64,000 nt of DNA. Origin: Aureimonas sp. OT7. Lineage in GTDB: Bacteria > Pseudomonadota > Alphaproteobacteria > Rhizobiales > Rhizobiaceae. Below are positions 31,400 through 42,149 of this stretch, in pieces (position 1 is the stretch's first letter; every line of letters begins with the position of its first letter). Position numbers and translations under genes: made by a program. The DNA is taken from assembly GCF_014844055.1 (NCBI RefSeq), contig NZ_CP062167.1:3447501-3511500 (forward strand), in the 5' to 3' direction. The notes beneath the pieces were generated by a model. That model saw only the letters and a list, made by a program, of their open reading frames with translations. It did not search any database and was not told the DNA's origin.

Positions 31400-33922
31400 G
31401 TGACGATACACCCCGCCAACGACGCCGGCCTGCGCCTGCCCGAAACAGTCCGCGCATGGTTTGCCGGCAAGGGCTGGACACCGCGTCCCCATCAGCTGGA
31501 CCTTCTCGGCCTGGCCGAGAATGGGCGATCCGTGCTGCTGATCGCGCCAACCGGGGCCGGCAAGACGCTGGCCGGCTTCCTACCGTCGCTGGTGGACCTG
31601 TCGCGCCGCACGCCGCGCAAGCCGGGCACCCGCGCACCCGGCATCCACACGCTCTACATCTCGCCACTCAAGGCGCTCGCCACGGACATCCAGCGCAATC
31701 TTGCCGCCCCGGTGGAAGAGATGGGCCTCAGGATCGAGATCGAGACGCGCACCGGCGATACCAGCCAGCACCGTCGCCAGCGCCAGAAGCTGCGTCCGCC
31801 GGACATCCTCCTCACGACGCCCGAGCAATTGGCGCTGCTGATCGCATCCAAGGACGCGGAAGCTTTCTTTTCCGATCTGAAGACGGTGATCTTCGACGAG
31901 TTGCACTCGCTGGTTACGTCCAAGCGCGGCCATCTCCTTTCGCTGGGCCTTGCGCGGCTGCGCAAGCTGCGTCCCGACCTGCAGACGATCGGTCTTTCGG
32001 CCACCGTTTCCGAACCGGGGGAACTGCAACGCTGGCTCGTCGGCCAGCGGCCCGGCAGCGAAGCGCCCATGGCCGATCTCATCACCGTTGCGGGCGGCGC
32101 GCGGCCGCAGATCACGATCCTGCAGTCCGAGACGCGCATTCCCTGGCAGGGGCATCGGGCGCGCTACGCCATTCCGGAAATCTATGAGGCCGTCCGGCGG
32201 CACAGGACGACGCTGCTCTTCGTCAATACGCGCAGCCAGGCCGAGCTCCTGTTCCAGGATCTCTGGCGCATCAACGAGGAGACATTGCCGATCGCGCTGC
32301 ATCACGGCTCGCTGGACGTGCAGCAGCGCCGCAAGGTGGAAAGCGCCATGGCGGCCAACCAGTTGCGCGCCGTCGTCGCCACATCGACGCTGGATCTCGG
32401 CATCGACTGGGGCGATGTCGACCTCGTCATCCATGTCGGCGCGCCCAAGGGCGCCAGCCGGCTTGCCCAGCGCATCGGCCGCGCCAACCACCGCATGGAC
32501 GAGCCGTCGCGCGCCATCCTGGTGCCGGCCAACCGGTTCGAGGTCATGGAGTGCCAGGCGGCGCTGGATGCCAACTATCTGGGGGATCAGGACACCCCGC
32601 CCCTGCGAAGCGGGGCGCTGGACGTGCTGGCGCAGCATGTTCTGGGCATGGCCGTTGCGGCGCCGTTTCATGCGGACGATCTGTTCGACGAGGTCCGCAG
32701 CGCAGCTCCCTATGCGGCACTTGACCGGGAGACATTCGACCGTGTCGTGGATTTCGTGGCCACCGGCGGCTATGCGCTGAAGGTGTACGACCGCTATGCG
32801 CGCATTCGCCAGACGGAGGACGGCACCTGGCGCATCACGCATCCGCGCGTCGCCCAGGATTACCGCCTGAACGCGGGCACAATCATCGAGGCCAACAACC
32901 TGAAAGTGCGCGTCATCAGGCGCCGTACGCGCGCCGCCATCGCGCGCGGCGGGCCGGTGCTGGGCCAGATCGAGGAAAACTTCCTGGAGACGCTGTCGCC
33001 CGGCGACACGTTTCTGTTTGCCGGCACGGTGCTGCGCTTCGAGGGTATCCACGAAATGGAGTGCCTCGTCACCCGGGCGCCCGATGGCGAGGAAGCCAAG
33101 ATTCCCTACTATGGCGGCTCCAAATTTCCGCTCACCACCTTCCTGGCCGCCCGGGTGCGCGAGATGCTGGCTGATCCCGCCCGCTGGCGCGCCTTGCCGG
33201 AACAGGTGTCCTCCTGGCTGGAAATCCAGAAGACCAAGTCCCTCATACCCGGCCCGGACGACCTTCTGATCGAGACGTTTCCCAACGGCAACCGCTTCTA
33301 TCTCGTCGCCTATCCGTTCGAGGGGCGCCTCGCCCACCAGACTCTCGGCATGCTCCTGACACGGCGCCTCGAACGCGCACGCGCCAAACCGCTGGGCTTC
33401 GTCGCGACCGATTATTCGCTGTCGATCTGGGGCGCCGCCGACATGGGCCGGATGATCCGTGGCGGCCTGCTGGATCTGGCCGACCTCTTCGACGAGGACA
33501 TGCTGGGCGACGACCTCGAGGACTGGATGGCCGATTCCTGGCTGCTCAAGCGCACTTTCCGCCAATGCGCCGAAATTTCCGGGCTCATCCACCGGCGGCA
33601 ATCCGGCGCCGAGAAGACGGGGCGGCAGGTTACCGTTTCGGCTGACCTCATCTACGATGTCCTGCGCGGCCACGAGCCGGACCATATCCTGTTGCGCGCC
33701 ACCTGGGAGGACGCGGCGACGGGCCTTCTCGACGTGCGTCGCGTCTCCGACCTCCTTGGCCGTATCCGCCACCATATCGTGCATCGCGACCTCGACCAGA
33801 TATCGCCGCTGGCCGTCCCGATCATGCTGGAGATCGGCCGCGAGCGCATCGAGGGCGAAGCGCGGGACGAGGTCCTTCGCGAAGTCATGGAGGCCGAGCT
33901 GGTGGCGCAGGCGCTCGGGTGA
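31400..33922 (+). CDS. DNA-ligase-associated DEXH-box helicase (Lhr type)
   Basis: This 840-residue superfamily 2 helicase matches the ligase-associated Lhr-core family (TIGR04121). Motifs are Q-like WTPRPHQ, Walker A LIAPTGAGKTLAGFLPSL, DEXH box VIFDELHSLVTSKRGHLLSLGLARLRKL, SAT in GLSATVSEP, and motif VI RIGRANHRMDEPSRAILVP. The long Lhr-specific winged-helix and C-terminal region follows, with MECLVTRAPDGEEAKIPYYGG typical of the family. It starts at a GTG. It acts with the exonuclease and phosphoesterase in a presumed DNA repair set. Confidence 0.92.
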   Translation: MTIHPANDAGLRLPETVRAWFAGKGWTPRPHQLDLLGLAENGRSVLLIAPTGAGKTLAGFLPSLVDLSRRTPRKPGTRAPGIHTLYISPLKALATDIQRNLAAPVEEMGLRIEIETRTGDTSQHRRQRQKLRPPDILLTTPEQLALLIASKDAEAFFSDLKTVIFDELHSLVTSKRGHLLSLGLARLRKLRPDLQTIGLSATVSEPGELQRWLVGQRPGSEAPMADLITVAGGARPQITILQSETRIPWQGHRARYAIPEIYEAVRRHRTTLLFVNTRSQAELLFQDLWRINEETLPIALHHGSLDVQQRRKVESAMAANQLRAVVATSTLDLGIDWGDVDLVIHVGAPKGASRLAQRIGRANHRMDEPSRAILVPANRFEVMECQAALDANYLGDQDTPPLRSGALDVLAQHVLGMAVAAPFHADDLFDEVRSAAPYAALDRETFDRVVDFVATGGYALKVYDRYARIRQTEDGTWRITHPRVAQDYRLNAGTIIEANNLKVRVIRRRTRAAIARGGPVLGQIEENFLETLSPGDTFLFAGTVLRFEGIHEMECLVTRAPDGEEAKIPYYGGSKFPLTTFLAARVREMLADPARWRALPEQVSSWLEIQKTKSLIPGPDDLLIETFPNGNRFYLVAYPFEGRLAHQTLGMLLTRRLERARAKPLGFVATDYSLSIWGAADMGRMIRGGLLDLADLFDEDMLGDDLEDWMADSWLLKRTFRQCAEISGLIHRRQSGAEKTGRQVTVSADLIYDVLRGHEPDHILLRATWEDAATGLLDVRRVSDLLGRIRHHIVHRDLDQISPLAVPIMLEIGRERIEGEARDEVLREVMEAELVAQALG

Positions 33923-34002
33923 CGCGCGCCTGCCCTCACTTGAGCCGCAAATCCGGTATGGTTAACGCAACGACCGCGAATCACCATGCACGAGCCTTGT
34001 CG

Positions 34003-34719
34003 ATGAACATGATCCAGCGCCGCTTCCGACTGGCGGAGCAACCGGGCACCGAGGCAGAGGTGAATGGCGAGCGCCTCGTCTGCGACCCGACGGGCGCGCT
34101 TTACGTGCCGGCGCACCGGCTCCTGGTGGTGTCCGACCTGCACCTTGAAAAAGGCGCCGCCTTCGCGCGGCGCGGCATGATGCTGCCGCCCTACGACACG
34201 GCGGCGACGCTTGCCCTGCTGGCCGGCGTGATCGCCCGGTACGAGCCGTCGCATGTCGTTTCGCTGGGCGACAGTTTCCACGATACGCACGGCGCGGCAT
34301 ACATGCCGGCGCCGTTCCGGCAGCAGCTTCTGGCCTTGATGTCCGGGCGCGACTGGACCTGGATCACCGGCAATCACGACCCGGAGCCGCCGGCTTCGGT
34401 TGGTGGCCGGACGCTGGGGGTTGCCCATGTGGCGGGACTGCATTTCCGCCACGAGCCGGGCATCGCGGCCGGTGCGGGCGAGATCGCGGGGCATCTGCAT
34501 CCGGTGGCCAAGGTGGCGTCCCGCGGACGCACGGTGCGCTCGGCCTGCTTCGCCACCGATGGACGACGCTTGATCATGCCATCCTTCGGTGTGACGACGG
34601 GCGGGATGAACGTCCTGGGACATGCCTTTGCCGGCATGTTCGCGCCGGAGCTCGGCCGCGCCTACGTGGTCGGGCTGTCCGGTATCTTTCCGATTTCCTT
34701 CGCCGCGCTCTGTCGCTGA
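34003..34719 (+). CDS. pdeM: DNA-ligase-associated metallophosphoesterase
   Basis: This protein of about 238 residues is a calcineurin-like phosphoesterase of the ligase-associated family (TIGR04123, PdeM). Metal motifs are VVSDLHLEKGAAFARRG, SLGDSFHDTHG, ITGNHDPEPP and AGEIAGHLHP. The N-terminal stretch ERLVCDPTGALYVPAHRLLVVSDLHLEKG is characteristic. Starts at 33919 (a GTG overlapping the helicase stop by 4 nt) and 33958 are also in frame, and the first would couple it to the helicase. Substrate unknown. Confidence 0.9.
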   Translation: MNMIQRRFRLAEQPGTEAEVNGERLVCDPTGALYVPAHRLLVVSDLHLEKGAAFARRGMMLPPYDTAATLALLAGVIARYEPSHVVSLGDSFHDTHGAAYMPAPFRQQLLALMSGRDWTWITGNHDPEPPASVGGRTLGVAHVAGLHFRHEPGIAAGAGEIAGHLHPVAKVASRGRTVRSACFATDGRRLIMPSFGVTTGGMNVLGHAFAGMFAPELGRAYVVGLSGIFPISFAALCR

Positions 34720-34721
34720 GG

Positions 34722-35501
34722 TCAGTCCCGCTTGAAGAGGACGCGGCCGAACCAGCCGGTCGCAACGGCAAGCGCCACGGCCAGCAGGCCATAGAGCGCG
34801 CCGTAATTGGCGGCGAAGGTCGACACCTCGTTTTCAAGGCCCGTCTTTCGCACCCACAGCTCTTCGCTTCGCTCGCGGATGAACTGCCCTTCGCGGAACA
34901 GGTAGGCGCGCACCAGATGCCGTCCCACCGGCAGGTCCGGCGGCAACACCAGCGTTGCCCGGAAAAGCGTCTGGCTGACGAATTCGATGGTGCCGAACGA
35001 AACGGAGTAAAGCCGGCTCTGCTCCTTGAGGCGCAGCATGGCGTTGGCGTAGTCGTCGGCTTCGGCCGTCGTGTCGTCGGTGCTGCGTTGGGCACGCAGC
35101 ACTTCGTTGCGCGGCCCGATGTTCAGCTGTTGCAGTACGCTGGCGGCTGCCGTGTCACGCAGGGGCCGGCTGGACGACAGCGCGTAGGATTGCGGCAGAT
35201 TGTCGAACCGCTCGGACCCGCGGTTGATCCAGATGCCGAAGACACGGTCGCGCTGGCGCACCACGACGTTGCGCCTCGGCCCTTCCAGCACGACCACGAT
35301 GTCGTAGCGGCCCTGCCGCAATACCCGCGTGTCGGCATTGTCGAGCGCCCCGAAGACCACGAGCCGCGATCCCCCGAAATTGGTGCCCACGGTGATCGTG
35401 TCCGTCGACAGGCCGATCTCGAACCCCTCGGTCGGGGTTTGCGCGGCGGCGGGCGCGGCAGCCGCCAGAAGCAGGGCCAGTGCGGCGAGGATCGCCCTCA
35501 T
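34722..35501 (-). CDS. TIGR02186-type membrane-anchored periplasmic protein
   Basis: This 259-residue protein has a signal peptide (MRAILAALALLLAAAAPAAAQ), a beta-rich periplasmic region, and one C-terminal transmembrane helix (GALYGLLAVALAVATGWFGRVLF) ending in KRD. It matches the conserved hypothetical family TIGR02186, which is regularly encoded with a TauE/SafE permease. Its start overlaps the permease stop by 4 nt (ATGA). The pairing suggests an accessory subunit of the exporter, but the function is not established. Confidence 0.83.
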   Translation of the reverse strand: MRAILAALALLLAAAAPAAAQTPTEGFEIGLSTDTITVGTNFGGSRLVVFGALDNADTRVLRQGRYDIVVVLEGPRRNVVVRQRDRVFGIWINRGSERFDNLPQSYALSSSRPLRDTAAASVLQQLNIGPRNEVLRAQRSTDDTTAEADDYANAMLRLKEQSRLYSVSFGTIEFVSQTLFRATLVLPPDLPVGRHLVRAYLFREGQFIRERSEELWVRKTGLENEVSTFAANYGALYGLLAVALAVATGWFGRVLFKRD

Positions 35502-36427
35502 TCCCGCACCCCGCTGGGCAGGCTGATGGAATACAGCTCGGCGGGGGTCACGACCAGTTCCACCAGGAGGCGGCCGGCCACGGCGATGACGAGCAGCGCC
35601 AGGAGCGCACGCAACTGGTCGCCGCGCAGCTTGCGGCCCGCCTCGACACCGAACTGGGCGCCGACAACGCCGCCGACCATCAGCAGGAAGCCGAGCATGA
35701 TATCGATCGTCTGGTTTGATGCGGCCTGCAGGACGGTCGTCACCGCGGCGGTGAACATGATCTGCATGAGCGACGTGCCGACGACCACGCTGGTTGGCAC
35801 GCGCAGAAGGTAGATCATCGCTGGTACCATGATGAAGCCGCCGCCGACGCCCATGATGGCGGCCAGCACGCCGATCACGAAGCCGATGCCTAGAACCGGA
35901 ATGATGGAGACGTAGAGCTTGGAGCGCTTGAACCGCATCTTCAGCGGCATTTTCTGCACCCAGTTGTGGTGCGAGGCGTGCCGAATTTCCCCCGAACCGC
36001 CCTTGTGGACACGCAGCATCGCCTGCACGCTTTCCACCAGCATCAGGCCGCCCACCGTACCCAGCATGACGACGTAGAGCAGCGATACGGCAAGATCGAG
36101 CTGGCCGAGGCGTCGGAGCAGCGTGAACAGCCAGACGCCGACGACCGAGCCGGCCGCACCGCCGATCAAAAGCATCAGGCCCAGCTTGATATCGACCGTG
36201 CCGCGCTTGTAGTGCGCCAATGCCCCCGAAAAGGACGAGGCGATGACCTGGTTGGCGCCGGTGGCCACGGCGATCGCGGGAGGGATGTTGTAGAAGATCA
36301 GGAGCGGCGTGATCAGGAAGCCGCCGCCCACGCCGAACAGGCCGGACAGAAAGCCCACGGCTGCCCCCATGCCGATCAGAATGAAGGCATTGACCGAGAT
36401 TTCAGCAATGGGCAGGTAAAGATTCAA
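35498..36427 (-). CDS. Sulfite exporter TauE/SafE family protein
   Basis: This permease of about 309 residues has eight or more membrane helices in two homologous halves. Each half carries the family Gly motif: AAVGFLSGLFGVGGGFLITPLL and IGVLAAIMGVGGGFIMVPAMIYLL. The start used is a TTG at 36427 giving MNLYLPIAEISVNAF, the familiar N-terminus of this subfamily; an ATG at 36475 would add 16 residues. Members move sulfite, sulfoacetate or other organosulfur anions out of the cell; the substrate here is not known. Confidence 0.87.
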   Translation of the reverse strand: MNLYLPIAEISVNAFILIGMGAAVGFLSGLFGVGGGFLITPLLIFYNIPPAIAVATGANQVIASSFSGALAHYKRGTVDIKLGLMLLIGGAAGSVVGVWLFTLLRRLGQLDLAVSLLYVVMLGTVGGLMLVESVQAMLRVHKGGSGEIRHASHHNWVQKMPLKMRFKRSKLYVSIIPVLGIGFVIGVLAAIMGVGGGFIMVPAMIYLLRVPTSVVVGTSLMQIMFTAAVTTVLQAASNQTIDIMLGFLLMVGGVVGAQFGVEAGRKLRGDQLRALLALLVIAVAGRLLVELVVTPAELYSISLPSGVRE

Positions 36428-36522
36428 GACCGGCCCCCAAGCGCCCCTACCTTCGATCCCTGGAGATGCGTCCACCGTCTGGCAGGGCGCCGCTCCGCAC
36501 TAAGCCGACCCTGAGGGTCGTG

Positions 36523-38925
36523 TCAAACACGAGATCCGGAATACCGCTCTTCGTTGGCGGCACGGGTCGGCGTCGCGGGCCGCCAGCGCGCCACTTCCGC
36601 ATCGATGGCCGCGCGCTGCGCCGCATCGAGTTCGGCCCCGACCTCGTCTCGGTTGCGCTGCGCCGTCGCGTCGCCGCCGCGCGCAGCGATGGAAAACCAG
36701 CGATAGGCCTGCGCCGGGTCGCGCGGCAGCCCGGCCCCGCGTGCGTACAGGACGGCAAGGTTGAACTGGCTGTCGGCCATGCCCCGATCGGCCGCCATAC
36801 GGAACCAGTCCGCCGCCGCGCTCCTGTCGGAGGGGCCGGCAAGGCCGGATATATCGATGACCGCCAGATTGTGCATGGCGCGGACATTGCCGGCGCGCGC
36901 GGCGACGAGATACCAGTCGCGCGCGAGGGAAAGATCCTTGCTCACGCCGACGCCACGCTCATACAGGCTGCCCAGGCGATACTGCGCCGGTGCGTATCCG
37001 CGCCGCGCCGCCTGGCCCAGCCACGACAGGCCCTCCGCCGTAGCCCCACGGTCGATGGCGGCGGCCCCGATGGCAGCCATGGCCGCGGCATCGCCACCGA
37101 TCGCAGCGCGGGAAAGGGTCGTGTCACCGGCCGGCGGAACCGGCAAGGCCCCCGCCGCCGCTGGCGGAAGATGCGATACCAGACGTCCTATCAGGTCGCC
37201 GCTCGTCACGTCGTCGATGGTCTGGCCCGCTGCGAGCGGGCGGGGGATGGAGGCCGTCGTTTCCTGCGTTACAGCCGGGGTCCGCGCGGAACCGTTGTCG
37301 GCAATCTCGGCCGGACGCTCGGACTGGCTCGTCTGCAGGCGCGAGATCGGCAGTGCCGTCAGCGCCAGCATGATGGCCCCGGCTGCCATCACCATGGGCT
37401 TGCGATACGTGCGATTGCGGCCGGACGGACTTTCGCCCATGCCGTTGCCGGCCCCATTGCCGGCATGCAGGGCTTCGGCTTCCGCCGCGGCCGCCGCGGC
37501 GGCGCGCCGTGCCGCCGCAATGAAATCCGCCCGGGTGGAGGGGCCAAGGCCGGCGGCGCGCTCGTGGCGGCGGACCCGCTCCAGGATGCTGCCGAAGTCG
37601 GAAACGTCACGCCCGTAGCGTGTCGCGCCATCCGGATCGGCCGTGGCCGCGCCCCCGCCATCCTGCGCTTGCGGCGCCCCGTCGGCGCGCCGACGCTTCA
37701 AATGCCGGTCGAGGGTCGCCCGCAGGCTGTCTTCCTGACCGTCTTCGGCCGGTTGCCATGTGGCGAACTCGGCGTCGAAAACGGTGCCTCCGGCGTTTTC
37801 CCCGGCCTGCCCGGTTTCCGTTTCCAGATCCGCCAGCCGGTCGGCGATATTCCTGAGAATCGAAAGAAGCTGGGCCTCGGTTTCCGCCGCCCGCTCGTCG
37901 GAGCCCTGCCACAGGGCCTCCAACCGCTTCAACTCCTGGGTAAAGGCTTCCGCGTGGCGCAGCGAGCGCTCTTCCTCGGCTTCTTCCAGGCGCTCCATGA
38001 AGGCGTCGAGCTGCCCGGACAAAGCGTCCAGGCGCTTCTCGATCCGGTCGCTGCCTTGCTCCGGCCTGTCCAGCACAAGGATCGCGCCGGAAATCTCGTC
38101 GAGCCTTTCCTCCAGCGCCGAAAGATCGACGCTGACCGAGACAGCGTCCAGCGCAATGGGGCCGGACGGCGCCGCAAGCGCCTTGAGCCGATCCTCGATG
38201 CGCTCGATCCCGAGGGTCTCCGGCAGCCGCGCCAGGAGCGTCTCGATGCTCGACAGCCGTTCGCCCAAGGCGGCGACACCGGCGTCGAAGGCACCGCGGT
38301 CCACTGCGGCGGCGCTTGTTTCCAAAAGCGCGTCGAGCCGGCCGGTGACCGACCCCATGTGCCGGGTCAGGTCTTCCTGCGTGGCCAGCCCGGAAACGAC
38401 CGTCCGCATGCGGTTGAGATCGCTATTGAGTTCGGAGAGGGCCTCATTGGTCGCGCCGCGCTCCTCAAGCGTGGCCATGCGCGTCAGCATGGCGGCAAGC
38501 CCGTCGGCGATCAGCTCGGAACTGTCGCGCGCGGCAAGCGAGGCTTCGAGCGTGGCGAAGGCATGCCCCATCGTCGCCTGTCCGGCCTTTGTTCCGGCGG
38601 CGATTTCCTTGCGCATCTCGCCTCTCAATGCCCGCATTTCCTGCACGAGTTCGTCGATCGCCTCGCTCGATCGGGCTCGCGCCGATGGAGCCGAGGCCGC
38701 ATATTCCGCGCTTCGGTCCACGATGCGGCGCAGCCTCTCTGCCGGGGTAGCGCCGGCGCCGACCGGTGCCGGTGCCGGTGCGCGGCTGTCTGCCTGCTTT
38801 TGCGTGGACAGACGCGCAAGGCGGCGCTCCAGCTCTTCCAGGGTCCGGGTCAGCGTCGCCACGCTGGGCGCGCCCGGCGGATCGCCGGTGCCTCGTGCCG
38901 CCTTCGCCTTGTCGGCTACGCCCAT
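36523..38925 (-). CDS. PodJ-like coiled-coil, single-pass membrane, Sel1-repeat protein
   Basis: This 800-residue protein starts at MGVADKAKAARG behind GAGGGGACGG. About 500 cytoplasmic residues are mostly coiled coil (TLTRTLEELERRLARL; LIADGLAAMLTRMATLEERG; FMERLEEAEEERSLRHAEAF). One transmembrane helix follows at about residues 507-530 (MVMAAGAIMLALTALPI), then a periplasmic tail with three or four Sel1 repeats such as AQYRLGSLYERGVGVSKDLSLARDWYLVAA. This order and the repeat sequences resemble the polar factor PodJ of Caulobacter and Agrobacterium. It is shorter and has no C-terminal peptidoglycan-binding domain. The PodJ link is inference. Confidence 0.72.
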   Translation of the reverse strand: MGVADKAKAARGTGDPPGAPSVATLTRTLEELERRLARLSTQKQADSRAPAPAPVGAGATPAERLRRIVDRSAEYAASAPSARARSSEAIDELVQEMRALRGEMRKEIAAGTKAGQATMGHAFATLEASLAARDSSELIADGLAAMLTRMATLEERGATNEALSELNSDLNRMRTVVSGLATQEDLTRHMGSVTGRLDALLETSAAAVDRGAFDAGVAALGERLSSIETLLARLPETLGIERIEDRLKALAAPSGPIALDAVSVSVDLSALEERLDEISGAILVLDRPEQGSDRIEKRLDALSGQLDAFMERLEEAEEERSLRHAEAFTQELKRLEALWQGSDERAAETEAQLLSILRNIADRLADLETETGQAGENAGGTVFDAEFATWQPAEDGQEDSLRATLDRHLKRRRADGAPQAQDGGGAATADPDGATRYGRDVSDFGSILERVRRHERAAGLGPSTRADFIAAARRAAAAAAAEAEALHAGNGAGNGMGESPSGRNRTYRKPMVMAAGAIMLALTALPISRLQTSQSERPAEIADNGSARTPAVTQETTASIPRPLAAGQTIDDVTSGDLIGRLVSHLPPAAAGALPVPPAGDTTLSRAAIGGDAAAMAAIGAAAIDRGATAEGLSWLGQAARRGYAPAQYRLGSLYERGVGVSKDLSLARDWYLVAARAGNVRAMHNLAVIDISGLAGPSDRSAAADWFRMAADRGMADSQFNLAVLYARGAGLPRDPAQAYRWFSIAARGGDATAQRNRDEVGAELDAAQRAAIDAEVARWRPATPTRAANEERYSGSRV

Positions 38926-39011
38926 TTCCGTCCCCTCGAACGCTCGGCACAGGCGCAAAGGCCCGCCTTGCGGCGTCTCGTCAATCCCACCGGCATCTTC
39001 ACGGGTAATGG

Positions 39012-39026
39012 TTAATTGCGCGCTAA
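39012..39026. promoter_or_regulatory. CtrA-like box between podJ-like gene and acyl-CoA dehydrogenase
   Basis: TTAA, seven bases, CTAA: one mismatch from the TTAA-N7-TTAA CtrA consensus. It lies 87 nt upstream of the podJ-like start and 106 nt before the acyl-CoA dehydrogenase start. A single near-match is weak evidence. Confidence 0.3.
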
Positions 39027-39131
39027 TGTATGGGAAAGAGCAGCGCCTCACGCGGAATTTTGCGCCCTGTCCGCTTTACAGGCGACCGCATTTACGTTTA
39101 CGAAAACGTCAATCGAAGGGAAGGTTTTTCG

Positions 39132-40913
39132 ATGACGCTCTACAAGGCTCCCATTGCCGATACGCTGTTCGTTCTGCGCGAAATCGTCGGGCTCGACGCC
39201 CACAACAACCGCCCGGGCTTCGAGGATGCCACGCCCGACACGGTCGCCGCGATCCTGGACGAAGCCGGGCGCTTCGCCGAAGAGGTGTTCCATCCGCTCA
39301 ACCAGTCGGGCGACCGGCAGGGTTGCACCCGTGCCGCGGATGGCTCCGTCACCACCCCTTCCGGCTTCCGCGAAGCCTACAGGCAGTTCCGGGACGCCGG
39401 CTGGGGCGGCCTTTCGGCCGATACCGCCTATGGCGGTCAGGGGCTTCCGCATGTGCTGGCGGCGGCCGTCAACGAATATCTGTCTTCGGCCAACATGGCC
39501 TTCGCCATGTATCCGGGCCTGACGCGTGGCGCCATCGCCGCCATCGAGGCGCATGGCACATCGGAACAGAAGGCCGCCTACCTGCCCGAGATGATCGACG
39601 GCCGGTGGACCGGCACGATGAACCTGACGGAGCCGCATTGCGGCACCGACCTCGGCCTGCTGCGCACCCGGGCGAGGCCGCAGGATGACGGCTCCTACGC
39701 CATCTCCGGCCAGAAGATCTTCATTTCGGCGGGCGAGCACGATCTTTCCGACAACATCATCCATCTGGTACTGGCCCGAATCGACGGCGCGCCGGAGGGG
39801 GTGAAGGGCATTTCGCTCTTCATCGTGCCGAAGTTCCTGGGCGATGGCACCCGCAACGGCGTGTCGTGCGGCGCCATCGAAGAGAAGATGGGCATCCACG
39901 GCAACGCCACCTGCGTCATGAACTACGACGATGCCAGGGGCTGGCTCCTGGGCGAAGCGCACAAGGGCCTGCGGGCCATGTTCACCATGATGAACGAGGC
40001 GCGTCTGGGCGTCGGCGTACAGGGACTGGCCATCGGCGAGATCGCCTACCAGAACGCCGCAGACTATGCGCGGCAACGCCTGCAGGGCCGCAGCCCTGAC
40101 GGCAAGGCGGAACCGGGCAAGCCCGCCGATCCGATCATCGTGCATCCCGATATCCGCCGCATGCTGATGACGATGCGCGCCATCAACGAGGCCGGGCGCG
40201 CGCTGGTCCTGCATTCGGCGCTGAAGGGCGATATAGCCCATCGCTCCAGCGATGCGGCGGAAGCCGCCGAGGCGGACGAGTGGCTGAGCCTGGTGACGCC
40301 CGTGATCAAGGGGGTCCTGACCGACAAGGGCTTCGAAAGCGCGGTGATGGCGCAGCAGGTGTTTGGCGGGCATGGCTATATTGCCGAATGGGGCATGGAA
40401 CAGTTCGTGCGCGATGCGCGCATCGCGCAGATCTACGAGGGCGCAAACGGCATCCAGGCACTCGACCTCGTCGGGCGCAAGCTGGCGTTGAACGGCGGCA
40501 AGGCGATCATGTCCTTCTTCGGCGAGGTCGGCCGCTTTTGCGAGGGAAACCGGGTAGACCCGGCTATGGCGCGCTACACCAAAGGGCTCAAGAAGGGTCT
40601 GGACGACCTGCAGCAGGCCACCGGCTGGCTGATGCAGAACGGCCCGGCCCGCCCCGACAATGGCGGCGCCGCCGCAACGGACTATATGCACCTTTTCGGC
40701 CTGGTGGCCCTCGGCTACATGTCCGCCCGGATGGCGCTGGCGGCGCACCGGCGGCTCGCGGCGCAAGACGCGGAGGACGAAGCCTTCCTGAAGGCCAAGC
40801 TGGTAACGGCGGCTTTCTTCATGGACAGGCTGATGCCCGAGACGGCGGCGCACCTTGCGCGCATCGCCTCCGGCGCGGACAGCCTCATGGCGCTTGGCGC
40901 CGACGAATTCTGA
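39132..40913 (+). CDS. Acyl-CoA dehydrogenase, DmdC-like large subfamily
   Basis: This 593-residue FAD enzyme catalyses alpha-beta dehydrogenation of an acyl-CoA. It has the extra C-terminal domain found in the group that includes 3-methylmercaptopropionyl-CoA dehydrogenase. The central domain shows MNLTEPHCGTDLGLLRTRARP and GQKIFISAGEHDL (FAD and substrate contacts). The C-terminal segment QIYEGANGIQALDLVGRKL carries the likely catalytic Glu. The start ATG 39132 has GAAGG ahead. It opens a three-gene beta-oxidation operon with a thiolase and a FadB/FadJ-type protein. Chain-length preference cannot be read from sequence. Confidence 0.92.
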   Translation: MTLYKAPIADTLFVLREIVGLDAHNNRPGFEDATPDTVAAILDEAGRFAEEVFHPLNQSGDRQGCTRAADGSVTTPSGFREAYRQFRDAGWGGLSADTAYGGQGLPHVLAAAVNEYLSSANMAFAMYPGLTRGAIAAIEAHGTSEQKAAYLPEMIDGRWTGTMNLTEPHCGTDLGLLRTRARPQDDGSYAISGQKIFISAGEHDLSDNIIHLVLARIDGAPEGVKGISLFIVPKFLGDGTRNGVSCGAIEEKMGIHGNATCVMNYDDARGWLLGEAHKGLRAMFTMMNEARLGVGVQGLAIGEIAYQNAADYARQRLQGRSPDGKAEPGKPADPIIVHPDIRRMLMTMRAINEAGRALVLHSALKGDIAHRSSDAAEAAEADEWLSLVTPVIKGVLTDKGFESAVMAQQVFGGHGYIAEWGMEQFVRDARIAQIYEGANGIQALDLVGRKLALNGGKAIMSFFGEVGRFCEGNRVDPAMARYTKGLKKGLDDLQQATGWLMQNGPARPDNGGAAATDYMHLFGLVALGYMSARMALAAHRRLAAQDAEDEAFLKAKLVTAAFFMDRLMPETAAHLARIASGADSLMALGADEF

Positions 40914-40926
40914 TGGGAGCGCAGAA

Positions 40927-42135
<1,209 letters not shown>

Positions 42136-42149
42136 GGGGAGGAAAAGAC

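Noticed and set aside
31580..33784. 734-codon open frame on the minus strand, opposite the helicase gene
   Set aside because: It mirrors the codon structure of a clear Lhr-type helicase on the plus strand. Its translation has no domain pattern and is rich in Ala, Arg, Gly and His, typical of GC-rich shadow frames.
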